Source: Candidatus Peregrinibacteria bacterium (GTDB lineage Bacteria; Patescibacteriota; Gracilibacteria; UBA1369). Taken from it: 45,349 bases of DNA. The DNA lies in contig PLYH01000002.1 of NCBI GenBank assembly GCA_003153355.1, positions 267,761 to 313,109 of the forward strand. Reading direction: 5' to 3'. The notes beneath the pieces are model-generated. The model was not told the origin of the DNA and made no database searches. It worked only from the letters and a program-made list of their open reading frames with translations. A program made the position numbers and the translations under genes. Below, piece by piece: positions 16,413 to 24,698 of the stretch (its first letter is position 1; each line of letters starts with the position of its first letter).

Positions 16413-18497
16413 ATGGGCATTTCTCAAAACAAAATCAAAGCACTCGGAGTTTTTATTCTGGCAATCGGAATAGGTATTGGCGTCCCGCTTTTTAGCAGAC
16501 TGCAGCCGACGCAGGCGCAAACGTCGGTTCTTGGAAGTACCGGCAAAAGTTCGCTTGTAGCTATTGCGCCGCCGCCAACAATCAGTTGTTCGGGAGTTCA
16601 AACTCCGCCAAATGTCGGCGATACAACCGCAACCATAACCTGGACCTCTGTAATAAGTTGGGGCACGGTCGATATATATTATTGGATGGGCGACCAAACT
16701 TTTGGAAAAGGCGGTTCAACAATTCAAATCACTTATCCGCTGAGCGGGGGTTCAGCAAGCGTTACTCCATACGCTGCAGTAAAACCGGATCCGCCGGCAA
16801 CTATTGATACTCAAGTTTCAGGAAGTCCTTGCACGGTAACTTTCCAAACTGCCTCAAGCGCACCGGCTGCCCCTTCAAATTTAACTCTTGGAACCGTAAC
16901 GGCGGATGCAGCACAGTCGGGAACATACGATGCCACCTTGAACTGGAATACGGTAAGCGGCGCCACGAACTACATCGTAAAAACATCATTAACATCGGGC
17001 GGCCCGTATGTGCCTGTCCAGATGACGGCAAATCCTCCATTAACATTTCTCAAGGTCAATCCCGGAACATACTATGATGTCGTCACCGCAACCAAGGGTG
17101 GACCGGAAAGCGCAAATTCAAACGAAATCACAGCGGTAATTCCACCTGCAACACCAACTCCGCCGCCACCACCACCGGCGCCAAGTCCTACTCCAACGCC
17201 GCCGCCGGCTCCATCAGGCCCGGTCTGCGGCAACGGCATTTGTGAATCCGGAGAAGATGCGAACTCCTGCTCTCAAGATTGTCCGGTGACTTCCGGCGGT
17301 ACAAGCGGTTCGGATCAAACAGGGTCAAGTCAAGATCTTACGCCTGCGCCGAACATTTTGACCTGCAAGGTTACCAATTCGAATATCATCATCAGTGAAA
17401 ACCAGATCAGCGTCGTACGTTGCTCGTTGATTCCTCCGGGAATTATTACGGCCTGGATCATCAAAGGAGCCTACACACCGCCGAGCGAACCAGATCCGAC
17501 GACTGTCGTATCAACGCTGTTGTATCAAAAATCCACCTTTGATCAAAACTTCAGTTTTAATTGGAACGGTATCGACAGTTATGATCAGCCGGCTCCTGAT
17601 GGAAGTTACACTGCAGTCGTGTTCGCGCAGCAAAGTGCCGGAGCAAAACCAGATATTTCCATCCAAAATATCAATGTGATGTTCAATCCGCCTCCGCAAA
17701 CTCAGCAGACTTCTGATCAAACACAACAACCAGGATTGAATCCAGCGGCACCAACTCCACCAGCGACTCCGCCTGCACCCCCGGCCGCTCCTCCAACCCC
17801 GCCACCTCCTCCGACTCCAAGCAAATGTCCCGGCGTAAATTATCCGAGCGATATCGGCGGTCACTGGGCGAAAGATTTCATTAGGCTGGCTTACGACTAT
17901 TGTATTTTCCGTGGTTATGGTGACGGCACGTTCCATCCTGATCAAACCATCACGCGCGCCGAATCCGTGAAAGCTTCGCTCGTCGCTGCAGGTGTGCCTC
18001 CAAAACTTGGCTGTTACACAACGGATTGCGGAAGCCCTTTTAAAGATCTGATTCCATGGGAAAGCCAGTGGGTGCGTGCAGCATGGTCTGCAAAAATTGT
18101 TATTGGTGTCAGTAAAAATCTTTTTGCTCCGCAGCGTAACATCACCCGCGGCGAAGCCGTCGTATTAATAGCAAAAGCTTTCAAAATTGCTCCGCACCTG
18201 GGGTGCTTCACGGCAAACTGCGGCGCGGGATATCCCAACGATTTCTTTTTGGATGTAAGTGATAAAGTTTTAGGTTCATATCTTCGCGCACTTTGGGATA
18301 TGAAAATTATTCAGGGAACCGGCCCGAATATTTTTGAACCGAACCGTTCCATGACCCGCGCTGAAATGGCGACGGTCATTATCAAAGTCGCGCAAGTTCT
18401 CGGAAAAGTGAACATCATTCCACCGCAGCAAACTCCTCCAAGCGCCCCACCACCTGCGACGGGATCTTCCCAGCAGCCGGGATCAACGCAACAATAA
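16413..18497 (+). CDS. Cell-surface protein with three SLH domains (SLH protein 1)
   Basis: 694 residues from the ATG at 16413. Exported surface protein; SLH domains attach proteins to cell-wall polymers. Seen: a signal/anchor segment ('ALGVFILAIGIGIGVPLF'); a fibronectin-III-like domain (about 148-245); a Pro-rich linker; a Cys motif 'CGNGICESGEDANSCSQDCP' from C272; a FlgD-Ig-like domain with 'FNWNGIDSYDQPAPDGSY'; a second Pro/Gln-rich linker; three SLH domains (about 472-670) with 'GYGDGTFHPDQTITRAE', 'SKNLFAPQRNITRGEAV' and 'TGPNIFEPNRSMTRAEMA'; and a Pro/Gln tail. The ATG at 16389 lies inside the -10 box and is rejected. A second SLH gene follows 71 bases downstream. Confidence 0.9.
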   Translation: MGISQNKIKALGVFILAIGIGIGVPLFSRLQPTQAQTSVLGSTGKSSLVAIAPPPTISCSGVQTPPNVGDTTATITWTSVISWGTVDIYYWMGDQTFGKGGSTIQITYPLSGGSASVTPYAAVKPDPPATIDTQVSGSPCTVTFQTASSAPAAPSNLTLGTVTADAAQSGTYDATLNWNTVSGATNYIVKTSLTSGGPYVPVQMTANPPLTFLKVNPGTYYDVVTATKGGPESANSNEITAVIPPATPTPPPPPPAPSPTPTPPPAPSGPVCGNGICESGEDANSCSQDCPVTSGGTSGSDQTGSSQDLTPAPNILTCKVTNSNIIISENQISVVRCSLIPPGIITAWIIKGAYTPPSEPDPTTVVSTLLYQKSTFDQNFSFNWNGIDSYDQPAPDGSYTAVVFAQQSAGAKPDISIQNINVMFNPPPQTQQTSDQTQQPGLNPAAPTPPATPPAPPAAPPTPPPPPTPSKCPGVNYPSDIGGHWAKDFIRLAYDYCIFRGYGDGTFHPDQTITRAESVKASLVAAGVPPKLGCYTTDCGSPFKDLIPWESQWVRAAWSAKIVIGVSKNLFAPQRNITRGEAVVLIAKAFKIAPHLGCFTANCGAGYPNDFFLDVSDKVLGSYLRALWDMKIIQGTGPNIFEPNRSMTRAEMATVIIKVAQVLGKVNIIPPQQTPPSAPPPATGSSQQPGSTQQ

Positions 18498-18532
18498 AAA
18501 ATGATTTCCTGTAATTTTTGAGAGATTTGGAT

Positions 18533-18538
18533 TATAAT
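18533..18538 (+). promoter_or_regulatory. -10 box before SLH protein 2
   Basis: A perfect TATAAT ends 30 bases before the ATG at 18569, the spacing typical here. No convincing -35 was found, so it may add to read-through from SLH protein 1. Confidence 0.4.
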
Positions 18539-18568
18539 CAAAAAAAATATCCATAATCTTTTTTATCT

Positions 18569-20269
18569 ATGGCAGTCCTCCCCAAAATTTCCAAAGGCGT
18601 TGGAAAATTTCTCATCGCCGCATTGGGCTTAGTTTTATTTGCACCACTTGCTTTAGCGGCAAATCCGCTCATCCAGAACGTCACCGTCAGCCCGACTCCG
18701 TTCTACAGCAATGTCCCGGGGCAGAATGCGATGTTGAATATTGATTACGATTACAACACCGGAGGTTATCCCACCGGCGCGGTTATTGAACAGATCATGG
18801 ATTCCAGCGGAAATGTTGTTTATGAATTTGGAGCAGTAGGTGCAGACAACAAAGCCACAGGTCATTACCAGCTTCAATGGGACGGAAAATGTAACGTCAC
18901 CTATAACGGCGCACCATGCACCAACGGCAGTTACGTTACTGACGCACAATACAAAGTGAACATTTCTTCCCAGACCGCAAGTCCTCCGGCGGCCCAATAT
19001 CAAAGTGCACTTTTTAATGTTGCTCAAACCGCAGCATCGGTCATGACGTTAACTGCTCAGCCTGCAGCTGTTTACTATAAAGGAACAGGCAGCTACGCCG
19101 TCAATTACAATATTGTCAGAAATTCCGGGAGCGCCTGGAAAGTCGATTTAAAAATCCAGTCACTTGGAAGCCCTGACCAGATTGATGTCGGACAGGTCGT
19201 CACGAACGACGGGAATGCAACCATCAACTGGGACGGCAAAATCAACAACGCCGATGCTCAGGTCGGAAGCTACAGCTATGATCTTTGGGCAACCTCTTCG
19301 GTCAATGGCTACTCAGTTGAATCCAACCATCTTACCGGCAATGTAGCGGTTTCCAATCCCGGCGTTCCGGGTTCGACCGTCGGCGGTTTGACAGCAACTC
19401 CAAATCCGTACGATCCTGCGAACGGCTTAATCAATCTTGGCTACACTCTTTCTAATTCCAGCGGTCAGTCATCCATCAACGCAGCGGTCTATGCTCAAAA
19501 TAACATGAACTCTGCGCTTAAAAGCTGGGCATTCAACAATCAATCCAACGGTGCCAATATGGTCACCTGGGATGGTAAAGATGCCGTTGGCAACAAAGTT
19601 CCTGATGGCGTATATGTTTTCCAGGTCGGAGGAGTTGACGGAAATTCCGTGATCACCAACCAGCAAAGCAATTTTACGGTCACCAGCCTTCCTCCGGCAT
19701 CCAACTGCGCAGGTTTCAGTGACGTTCCTTCGGATGACGCAGATTGTCCGGCAATCACTTTTGTAAAAAGTATCGGAGCCATGACGGGCAACCCGGACGG
19801 AACATTTGCTCCGCAAAGTTTATTACAGCGCGATCAGATCATGAAGATCGTGTTGGTGAGTTTCAAACAGTTCGATCAGCAAACCGATTATTGTGCAGGA
19901 GTAAGGCCATTTCCGGATGTTGGAGAAACTGACTGGGCATACCAATATGTTTGCCGCGCCAAGGCGCTTGCGATAACAACCGGCTACCAGTCCGGTCCGG
20001 ATAAAGGATTTTATCGCCCATCCCGTTCGGTGAACCGCATAGAGTTTTTGGCTTTGGTACTCCGCAATTTGTCTGGTCCGTTGCCGGCCAACACCGTCGC
20101 TTCATACGATGACGTTCCAACCGGACAGTGGTTCACCGGTTACGCCAAATATGCTTACGACAACGTGCTTTTCAACCACCCGAACCTTTTCCCTACGAAT
20201 TTCATGGTTCGCGTTGAAGTAGCGCGCGTCCTGTTCAAACTTCATCAGATGGGGCAGCTGGCAGAATAA
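18569..20269 (+). CDS. Cell-surface protein with FlgD-like Ig repeats and three SLH domains (SLH protein 2)
   Basis: 566 residues. Signal peptide 'FLIAALGLVLFAPLALAA'. Three FlgD-Ig-like repeats each carry a Trp-Asp-Gly-Lys core: 'LQWDGKCNVTYNGAPCTNGS' (about 103), 'INWDGKINNADAQVGSY' (about 220) and 'VTWDGKDAVGNKVPDGVY' (about 333). The last 185 residues hold three SLH-like domains: 'GFSDVPSDDADCPAITFVKS' with 'GNPDGTFAPQSLLQRDQ'; 'PFPDVGETDWAYQYVCRAK' with 'GFYRPSRSVNRIEF'; and 'SYDDVPTGQWFTGYAKYAYD'. Probably an S-layer or wall-attached protein working with SLH protein 1. The dgt gene follows eight bases after the stop, so read-through into it is likely. Confidence 0.9.
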   Translation: MAVLPKISKGVGKFLIAALGLVLFAPLALAANPLIQNVTVSPTPFYSNVPGQNAMLNIDYDYNTGGYPTGAVIEQIMDSSGNVVYEFGAVGADNKATGHYQLQWDGKCNVTYNGAPCTNGSYVTDAQYKVNISSQTASPPAAQYQSALFNVAQTAASVMTLTAQPAAVYYKGTGSYAVNYNIVRNSGSAWKVDLKIQSLGSPDQIDVGQVVTNDGNATINWDGKINNADAQVGSYSYDLWATSSVNGYSVESNHLTGNVAVSNPGVPGSTVGGLTATPNPYDPANGLINLGYTLSNSSGQSSINAAVYAQNNMNSALKSWAFNNQSNGANMVTWDGKDAVGNKVPDGVYVFQVGGVDGNSVITNQQSNFTVTSLPPASNCAGFSDVPSDDADCPAITFVKSIGAMTGNPDGTFAPQSLLQRDQIMKIVLVSFKQFDQQTDYCAGVRPFPDVGETDWAYQYVCRAKALAITTGYQSGPDKGFYRPSRSVNRIEFLALVLRNLSGPLPANTVASYDDVPTGQWFTGYAKYAYDNVLFNHPNLFPTNFMVRVEVARVLFKLHQMGQLAE

Positions 20270-20277
20270 CATCATCA

Positions 20278-21429
20278 ATGCTCAAAACTCTTAAAGAACT
20301 TTTGGCGGACGAAAAACGCTCGCTCGCGCCCTACGCGATGCACAGCGCGCAAAGTCTGGGACGGTTCCATAAAGAACGCGCGGACAATACCCGCACGCCG
20401 TTCCAGCGCGACCGCGACCGGATTATCCACTCCAAAGCTTTTCGCAGACTGCAGGCAAAAACCCAGGTTTTTGTTTCCTATTACGGCGACCACTACCGTG
20501 ACCGCCTCACTCACACCATTGAAGTCGCGCAAATTTCCCGCGACGTGTCGCGCACGCTCGGTCTGAACGAAGATTTGGCCGAAGCGATGGCGCTTGCCCA
20601 TGACCTTGGGCACCCTCCTTTCGGCCACGGCGGAGAATACGCTTTGGATGACGTCATGCACGAATTCGGGGAACATTTTGAACACAACGAACAAAGCCGC
20701 CGCATTCTGGAAAAACTGGAAACCATGAATCCCAATTACGACGGATTAAATTTAACGATTGAAGTCCTCGACGGACTTCTGAAGCACGAACAGTCTCATC
20801 ACCTCGCACATATCCAATTTGAAACATCCGCGCACCTGGAAAGCCAGGTCGTGGACATGGCAGACGAAATCGCCTACACCAACCATGACATCGACGACGG
20901 CCTCCGCTCCGGGCTCATCACGCTTCAAAACATGCGGAAATTCAAACTGTGGTGCAGAGCCGAAAAAGACATCAAGGAACAGTACGGCAAAAACATTGAT
21001 CTCAAGCGCTTGCAGAGCCGAGTCATCAGCCGGATGATTTCTTTGATGATCCAGGACCTTTGCAAAACCTCCGAAGCAAACATCAAAAAATTCCGCCTTC
21101 GCAGTGTGGAAGATGTCCGCAGACACAAGGGAAAAATCATCGGTTTCAGCTCGTCGATCAAACCGGAAATGCGCGAGCTCCGCGAATTCCTCATGGAAAA
21201 CTTCTATTACAACCCAAAGGTCGCACGTCAAATCGAACACGGCAAAAAACTTCTCAAAAAACTTTTTCTGTATTACATTAAGAAACCGCAGCAGCTTCCC
21301 GAGCCGTTCAGAACCAGCATTAAGCTTGGAGAAGCCAAAGAAACTGTGGTAAAAGATTATATAGCTGGCATGACCGACCATTACGCCGAAGAACAGGCCA
21401 AACTCATCAAATCACCCTCCAAAAAGTGA
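20278..21429 (+). CDS. dgt: Deoxyguanosinetriphosphate triphosphohydrolase-like HD protein
   Basis: 383 residues. Hydrolyses dNTPs, typically dGTP to deoxyguanosine and triphosphate, and so controls dNTP pools. Seen: 'RTPFQRDRDRIIHSKAFRRL' near the start, the HD metal site with H79 in 'DRLTHTIEVAQ' and H108-D109 in 'ALAHDLGHPPFGHGGE', and a further 'VVDMADEIAYTNHDIDDGL'. This is the pattern of the shorter dGTPase type 2 group. The TGA stop overlaps the GTG start of nrdR. It is preceded by SLH protein 2 with an eight-base gap and has no obvious promoter of its own. Confidence 0.92.
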   Translation: MLKTLKELLADEKRSLAPYAMHSAQSLGRFHKERADNTRTPFQRDRDRIIHSKAFRRLQAKTQVFVSYYGDHYRDRLTHTIEVAQISRDVSRTLGLNEDLAEAMALAHDLGHPPFGHGGEYALDDVMHEFGEHFEHNEQSRRILEKLETMNPNYDGLNLTIEVLDGLLKHEQSHHLAHIQFETSAHLESQVVDMADEIAYTNHDIDDGLRSGLITLQNMRKFKLWCRAEKDIKEQYGKNIDLKRLQSRVISRMISLMIQDLCKTSEANIKKFRLRSVEDVRRHKGKIIGFSSSIKPEMRELREFLMENFYYNPKVARQIEHGKKLLKKLFLYYIKKPQQLPEPFRTSIKLGEAKETVVKDYIAGMTDHYAEEQAKLIKSPSKK

Positions 21430-21872
21430 TCTGTCCAAAATGCAAACACGAAGAAACGTCGGTACTGGACTCGCGCGACACCCATGAAAAACGCGAAATC
21501 CGCCGCCGCCGCGAATGCGAGAAATGCGAATACCGCTTCACGACTTTTGAACGTGTGGAAAGCACCAATTTCATCATCATCAAAAAAGACAACTCGCGTG
21601 AAAGCTACGACCGCCAGAAATTGGAACGCGGCCTTTGGAGAGCCTGCGAAAAAAGACCGGTCACAAAGGAACAGATCGAAAAACTCCTCAACGGCCTGGA
21701 AGAAGAGATGGCCAACATGGGCAAAGAGATCCACAGCCGCAATATCGGCGAAAGCATCATGGACAAACTCCGCAAAATCGACGAAGTAGCCTATATCCGC
21801 TTCGCATCTGTCTATAGACATTTCAAAGATTTGGAAACGTTCAAGAAAGAACTTTCCAAATTGATCGATTAG
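21426..21872 (+). CDS. nrdR: Transcriptional repressor NrdR
   Basis: 148 residues, the family's usual size. NrdR senses dATP/ATP and represses ribonucleotide reductase genes. Seen: an N-terminal zinc ribbon with C3-x2-C6 and C31-x2-C34 ('CEKCEYRFTTFERVE') and the RRRRE basic patch, then an ATP-cone domain ('FIIIKKDNSRESYDRQKLER', 'KRPVTKEQIEKLLNGL'). The start is GTG at 21426, giving a GTGA overlap with the dgt stop. No other start fits, because the zinc ribbon begins at residue 3. Pairing with dgt links two means of dNTP control. Its stop overlaps the stop of the convergent gene by four bases. Confidence 0.95.
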   Translation: MICPKCKHEETSVLDSRDTHEKREIRRRRECEKCEYRFTTFERVESTNFIIIKKDNSRESYDRQKLERGLWRACEKRPVTKEQIEKLLNGLEEEMANMGKEIHSRNIGESIMDKLRKIDEVAYIRFASVYRHFKDLETFKKELSKLID

Positions 21873-22354
21873 GCTTTCCTGCGGGCCTGTTCAACCTTGA
21901 ACGCCAGATAAAAAGCGTGCATATAAACTGTCCACCAGATGATAGTCGGAACAATGAAAGCTGCACCAGAATCTGTAGCTCCAGCTAGTTGGATTTGCGT
22001 GTACAGTGAATAAACTTTTTCGAATGTCCATAAAAGCATCGAAGCGATCAAAGCCCAGCGATGACCTTTGGCCACAAAGAATGACAGCACCAAAAAAATC
22101 GCGGTATCAATAAACGCCGACTGGTCCATTCCAAGGAATAAAACAAACGCCGCAGTTGCCGCAACGCTGATCCAAAGCAAAATCGCACTTATGCCGCGCA
22201 TCGATTGACTAAACTTGAGCGTTTTATATTCGTGAACCTGTTTTTTCAACTCATCAGCATTGATCTGCCACCAAAAAATCCAACTAAAATCAAAACTGGC
22301 TTTTTTTACAGCAACTTTTTTTTCATGTTCGTTCCCTTCGGTATGATGATTCAT
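21869..22354 (-). CDS. Integral membrane protein (161 aa), unknown function
   Basis: Not recognised. About four hydrophobic segments: 'ISAILLWISVAATAAFVLFL', 'FIDTAIFLVLSFFV', 'WALIASMLLWTFEKVYSLY' and 'AAFIVPTIIWWTVYMHAFYL'. They follow a polar His/Lys-rich N-terminus, with a basic C-terminal end ('QARRKA'). It starts ten bases after the pdhC stop and is probably the last gene of the pdhC transcript. Confidence 0.72.
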   Translation of the reverse strand: MNHHTEGNEHEKKVAVKKASFDFSWIFWWQINADELKKQVHEYKTLKFSQSMRGISAILLWISVAATAAFVLFLGMDQSAFIDTAIFLVLSFFVAKGHRWALIASMLLWTFEKVYSLYTQIQLAGATDSGAAFIVPTIIWWTVYMHAFYLAFKVEQARRKA

Positions 22355-22364
22355 GGTTTTGAAA

Positions 22365-23732
22365 TTATTTTTTCTTGGCGATCAGTCTTTTTGCCGGAGC
22401 CTTTTTTGGCTTTGCTGTTGGATGAGCCGGAACATTCGACTTCTCCTTTTCTGGAGCCGCAGCCCCCGGATTTTCCAGCAGCTCTTTGAGCACTTTTACA
22501 AATGCCGCCGCGTCTGCGCCGTCAATAATGCGGTGATCAAAACTCAAACTCAGATACAAAATTTTGCGGATCAAAACTTTTCCGTCCACGGCGGTCGGAA
22601 CATCTTTGATCAAACCCACGCCAAGAATCGCGGCTTCGGGAAAATTGATGACCGGCGTAAAATATTCGCCGCTCCCGGCAGAACCAACGTTGGTGATCGT
22701 GAACGTGCCGCCCTTAAAATCCATCGGATTAATTTTGCGGGTGCGCGCCTTTTTTGCCAGGTCTGAAATCTCTTTCGCAATGTTGAAAAGTGGCTTTTTA
22801 TCAGCACCTTTCAACACCGGAACCATCAGTCCTGCTTCGGTATCAACCGCAATGCCGATGTTGTAATATTTTTTCATAATGATCTCTTTGTTCTCTTCAT
22901 CAAGCATCGCGTTCATGTACGGAAATTTTTGCAAAGCTGCGACGGTAGCCTGAAGAATGTATGCCAAAAACGTCAGCTTGATGCCATCTTTTTCGGCTTC
23001 CTTCTTTTGTTTTTCACGGAGGTTCCAAAGGTTCGTGACATCAACGCTGTCCATATGCGTGACGTGAGGCGCAGTCTGGACGGATTTCACCATGTGGTCG
23101 CCCACCGCTTTGCGCACGCCATCATACGGAGCGCGATCAATGTATCCAAAAAGATCGTATTTTTTCACGGCTTTGATTCCTGATTTGATGACACCGGCCA
23201 TAGAACCGCCGCCAGCATTAGAAGGCTGGGCGCTTGCCGGCTGAGCAACCGGGCCGGGCTGCGTAACTGGCTGCACAGGTTGCTGACTAGCCGGCTGAGT
23301 TTGTACTGCGGGAGCCTGTTGCACCGCCTGAGGACCCGGCTGCGCCTGTCCTCCAAAAACCGCCCCGCTGTTTCCAAAAGGATTCGCACCTCCTGCCGGA
23401 GAACCAAATCCCGCAGGAGCCTTCATCACGCCCGTTGCAGTAGCTTCAAGACTTCCCACTACTCCTTGTTCAGTTGCCGCTGAAGCCGCAGGCGCATTAC
23501 CTTCAAACGTCGCCATCACTTCGCCCACTTTCATCACTTCGCCTTCCTTGTGATAGAGCTTACTGATTTTACCGGCTTGCGGTGCTGGAATTTCCACTAC
23601 CGCCTTATCAGTTTCAACTTCAGCAATCGACTGGTCAGCTTTCACTTCATCGCCTTCTTTCACCAGCCACTTCACGATTTTCCCTTCATGAATGCCTTCG
23701 CCCACGTCCGGAAATTTAAAATCAAAAGCCAT
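22365..23732 (-). CDS. pdhC: Dihydrolipoamide acetyltransferase, E2 of pyruvate dehydrogenase
   Basis: 455 residues. The E2 core transfers acetyl groups from lipoamide to CoA. Seen: one N-terminal lipoyl domain (1-75) with lipoyl Lys43 in 'VETDKAVVEIP'; a long Ala/Pro/Gln linker (about 80-180); and a catalytic 2-oxoacid dehydrogenase acyltransferase domain (about 195-425) with 'VTNLWNLREKQKKEA', 'GGTFTITNVGSAGSGEYFTP' and the active-site 'DHRIIDG' (H400, D404). I do not see a normal E1/E3-binding domain between linker and core; only a short 'AVKKYDLFGYIDRAPYDGVR' lies there. A Lys/Pro-rich tail follows the core. It has its own promoter (23761-23789) and is separated from pdhAB by the Fic cassette. 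Confidence 0.92.
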   Translation of the reverse strand: MAFDFKFPDVGEGIHEGKIVKWLVKEGDEVKADQSIAEVETDKAVVEIPAPQAGKISKLYHKEGEVMKVGEVMATFEGNAPAASAATEQGVVGSLEATATGVMKAPAGFGSPAGGANPFGNSGAVFGGQAQPGPQAVQQAPAVQTQPASQQPVQPVTQPGPVAQPASAQPSNAGGGSMAGVIKSGIKAVKKYDLFGYIDRAPYDGVRKAVGDHMVKSVQTAPHVTHMDSVDVTNLWNLREKQKKEAEKDGIKLTFLAYILQATVAALQKFPYMNAMLDEENKEIIMKKYYNIGIAVDTEAGLMVPVLKGADKKPLFNIAKEISDLAKKARTRKINPMDFKGGTFTITNVGSAGSGEYFTPVINFPEAAILGVGLIKDVPTAVDGKVLIRKILYLSLSFDHRIIDGADAAAFVKVLKELLENPGAAAPEKEKSNVPAHPTAKPKKAPAKRLIAKKK

Positions 23733-23760
23733 ACATTAAAAACATTAATATGTCGAAAAC

Positions 23761-23789
23761 ATACTACTTCGTAATCAAAAAAATCTCAA
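23761..23789 (-). promoter_or_regulatory. Promoter candidate of pdhC
   Basis: On the minus strand TTGAGA (23789-23784), 17 bases, TAGTAT (23766-23761), ending 28 bases before the pdhC ATG at 23732. Confidence 0.55.
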
Positions 23790-23802
23790 ACCCGCCTTTA
23801 AA

Positions 23803-24687
23803 TTATTTAAAAAATTCAGGATTTTGTTCTCTATATTTTTCAATGAAATATTCTTCCATGGGCTCACTCTCCTCATGAGTCCCGATATGAAATCCCTGGT
23901 AGTATTTTTCTTTGTCGAAATTCGTAAATACCAATACTGGAAGCTGAAAATACTTCAAAACATAGTTGGCAATATTTCTTCCCGTGCGCCCGTTACCGTC
24001 GGCAAAAGGATGCATTAACTCGTATTCAAGGTGCATCTTTGCGCTGTAACGAAGAACATCTTCAATATTGGCCGGCTTAAGTTTCTGCAAACCGGCGTTG
24101 AATCTTGAAAAGAAACTCTCATAATCTTCAGGATGCGGAGGTGGAATAATCCGCCCCCCGACACTAACCCAATCTTGTTCGCCGCGAATGGCCCCGCGAT
24201 AATGCTCTTTAAGAAAATGACCGTAAACACTTTGCTCGTCGGTAAGCATGCGTTGCATCCTTATGACATCTTTTCCACTCAATGGGTTTTTTTCTTTGGC
24301 CCTATCTTCAGCAATAAGCCAAGCACCGACACACCCCATGTTGTTTTGTTTTCGGTACTGATCCTTAATGAGGCTTTTATCAATTTCAGTAATTTCTTCA
24401 ATAAGATTGCTTTCATGAATGTAATCAACATTTTTAGCGACTCTTTTTTCAATTTGTTCATCGCTTTCAAAGCCGAATCCATGAGTTTCGTAAGCAGTTT
24501 TAAGACGAGCTTCAAATTGTGGATCTTTCGTGTTCCCGGCACTGAAAAGAAGATCTTGAACTTGCTTGTGTGTATCTAACGATATTCCAGGCACAAGGAA
24601 CAATCTTGTTGCCCCAGTGCTGTCTCTGGCAATATTAGCAATTTCTTTACCATCAGGATCATAAATTTTCATACGTTCTGCTGACAT
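23803..24687 (-). CDS. Fic-domain protein, stand-alone (294 aa)
   Basis: Fic enzymes usually transfer AMP (sometimes other nucleotide parts) to hydroxyl side chains of target proteins. Seen: the full active-site motif 'HPFADGNGRTGR' at 226-237 with catalytic H226; a flap region 'YRGAIRGEQDWVSVGGRIIP'; and, before the Fic core, 'ESNLIEEIT' (S93 to E97), which resembles the (S/T)xxxE(G/N) inhibitory helix, with Glu in place of Gly/Asn. If so, it is an autoinhibited class II-like Fic. The N-terminal 70 residues are not recognised. It starts 11 bases after the stop of the giant Fic gene and is probably co-transcribed with it. No Phd-type antitoxin is seen. Targets are unknown. Confidence 0.92.
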   Translation of the reverse strand: MSAERMKIYDPDGKEIANIARDSTGATRLFLVPGISLDTHKQVQDLLFSAGNTKDPQFEARLKTAYETHGFGFESDEQIEKRVAKNVDYIHESNLIEEITEIDKSLIKDQYRKQNNMGCVGAWLIAEDRAKEKNPLSGKDVIRMQRMLTDEQSVYGHFLKEHYRGAIRGEQDWVSVGGRIIPPPHPEDYESFFSRFNAGLQKLKPANIEDVLRYSAKMHLEYELMHPFADGNGRTGRNIANYVLKYFQLPVLVFTNFDKEKYYQGFHIGTHEESEPMEEYFIEKYREQNPEFFK

Positions 24688-24698
24688 AGTTGTTATGG

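Noticed and set aside
20752-21381. Open frame of 209 codons opposite dgt
   Set aside because: Antisense shadow of the conserved dGTPase; Phe/His-rich translation typical of reversed coding sequence.
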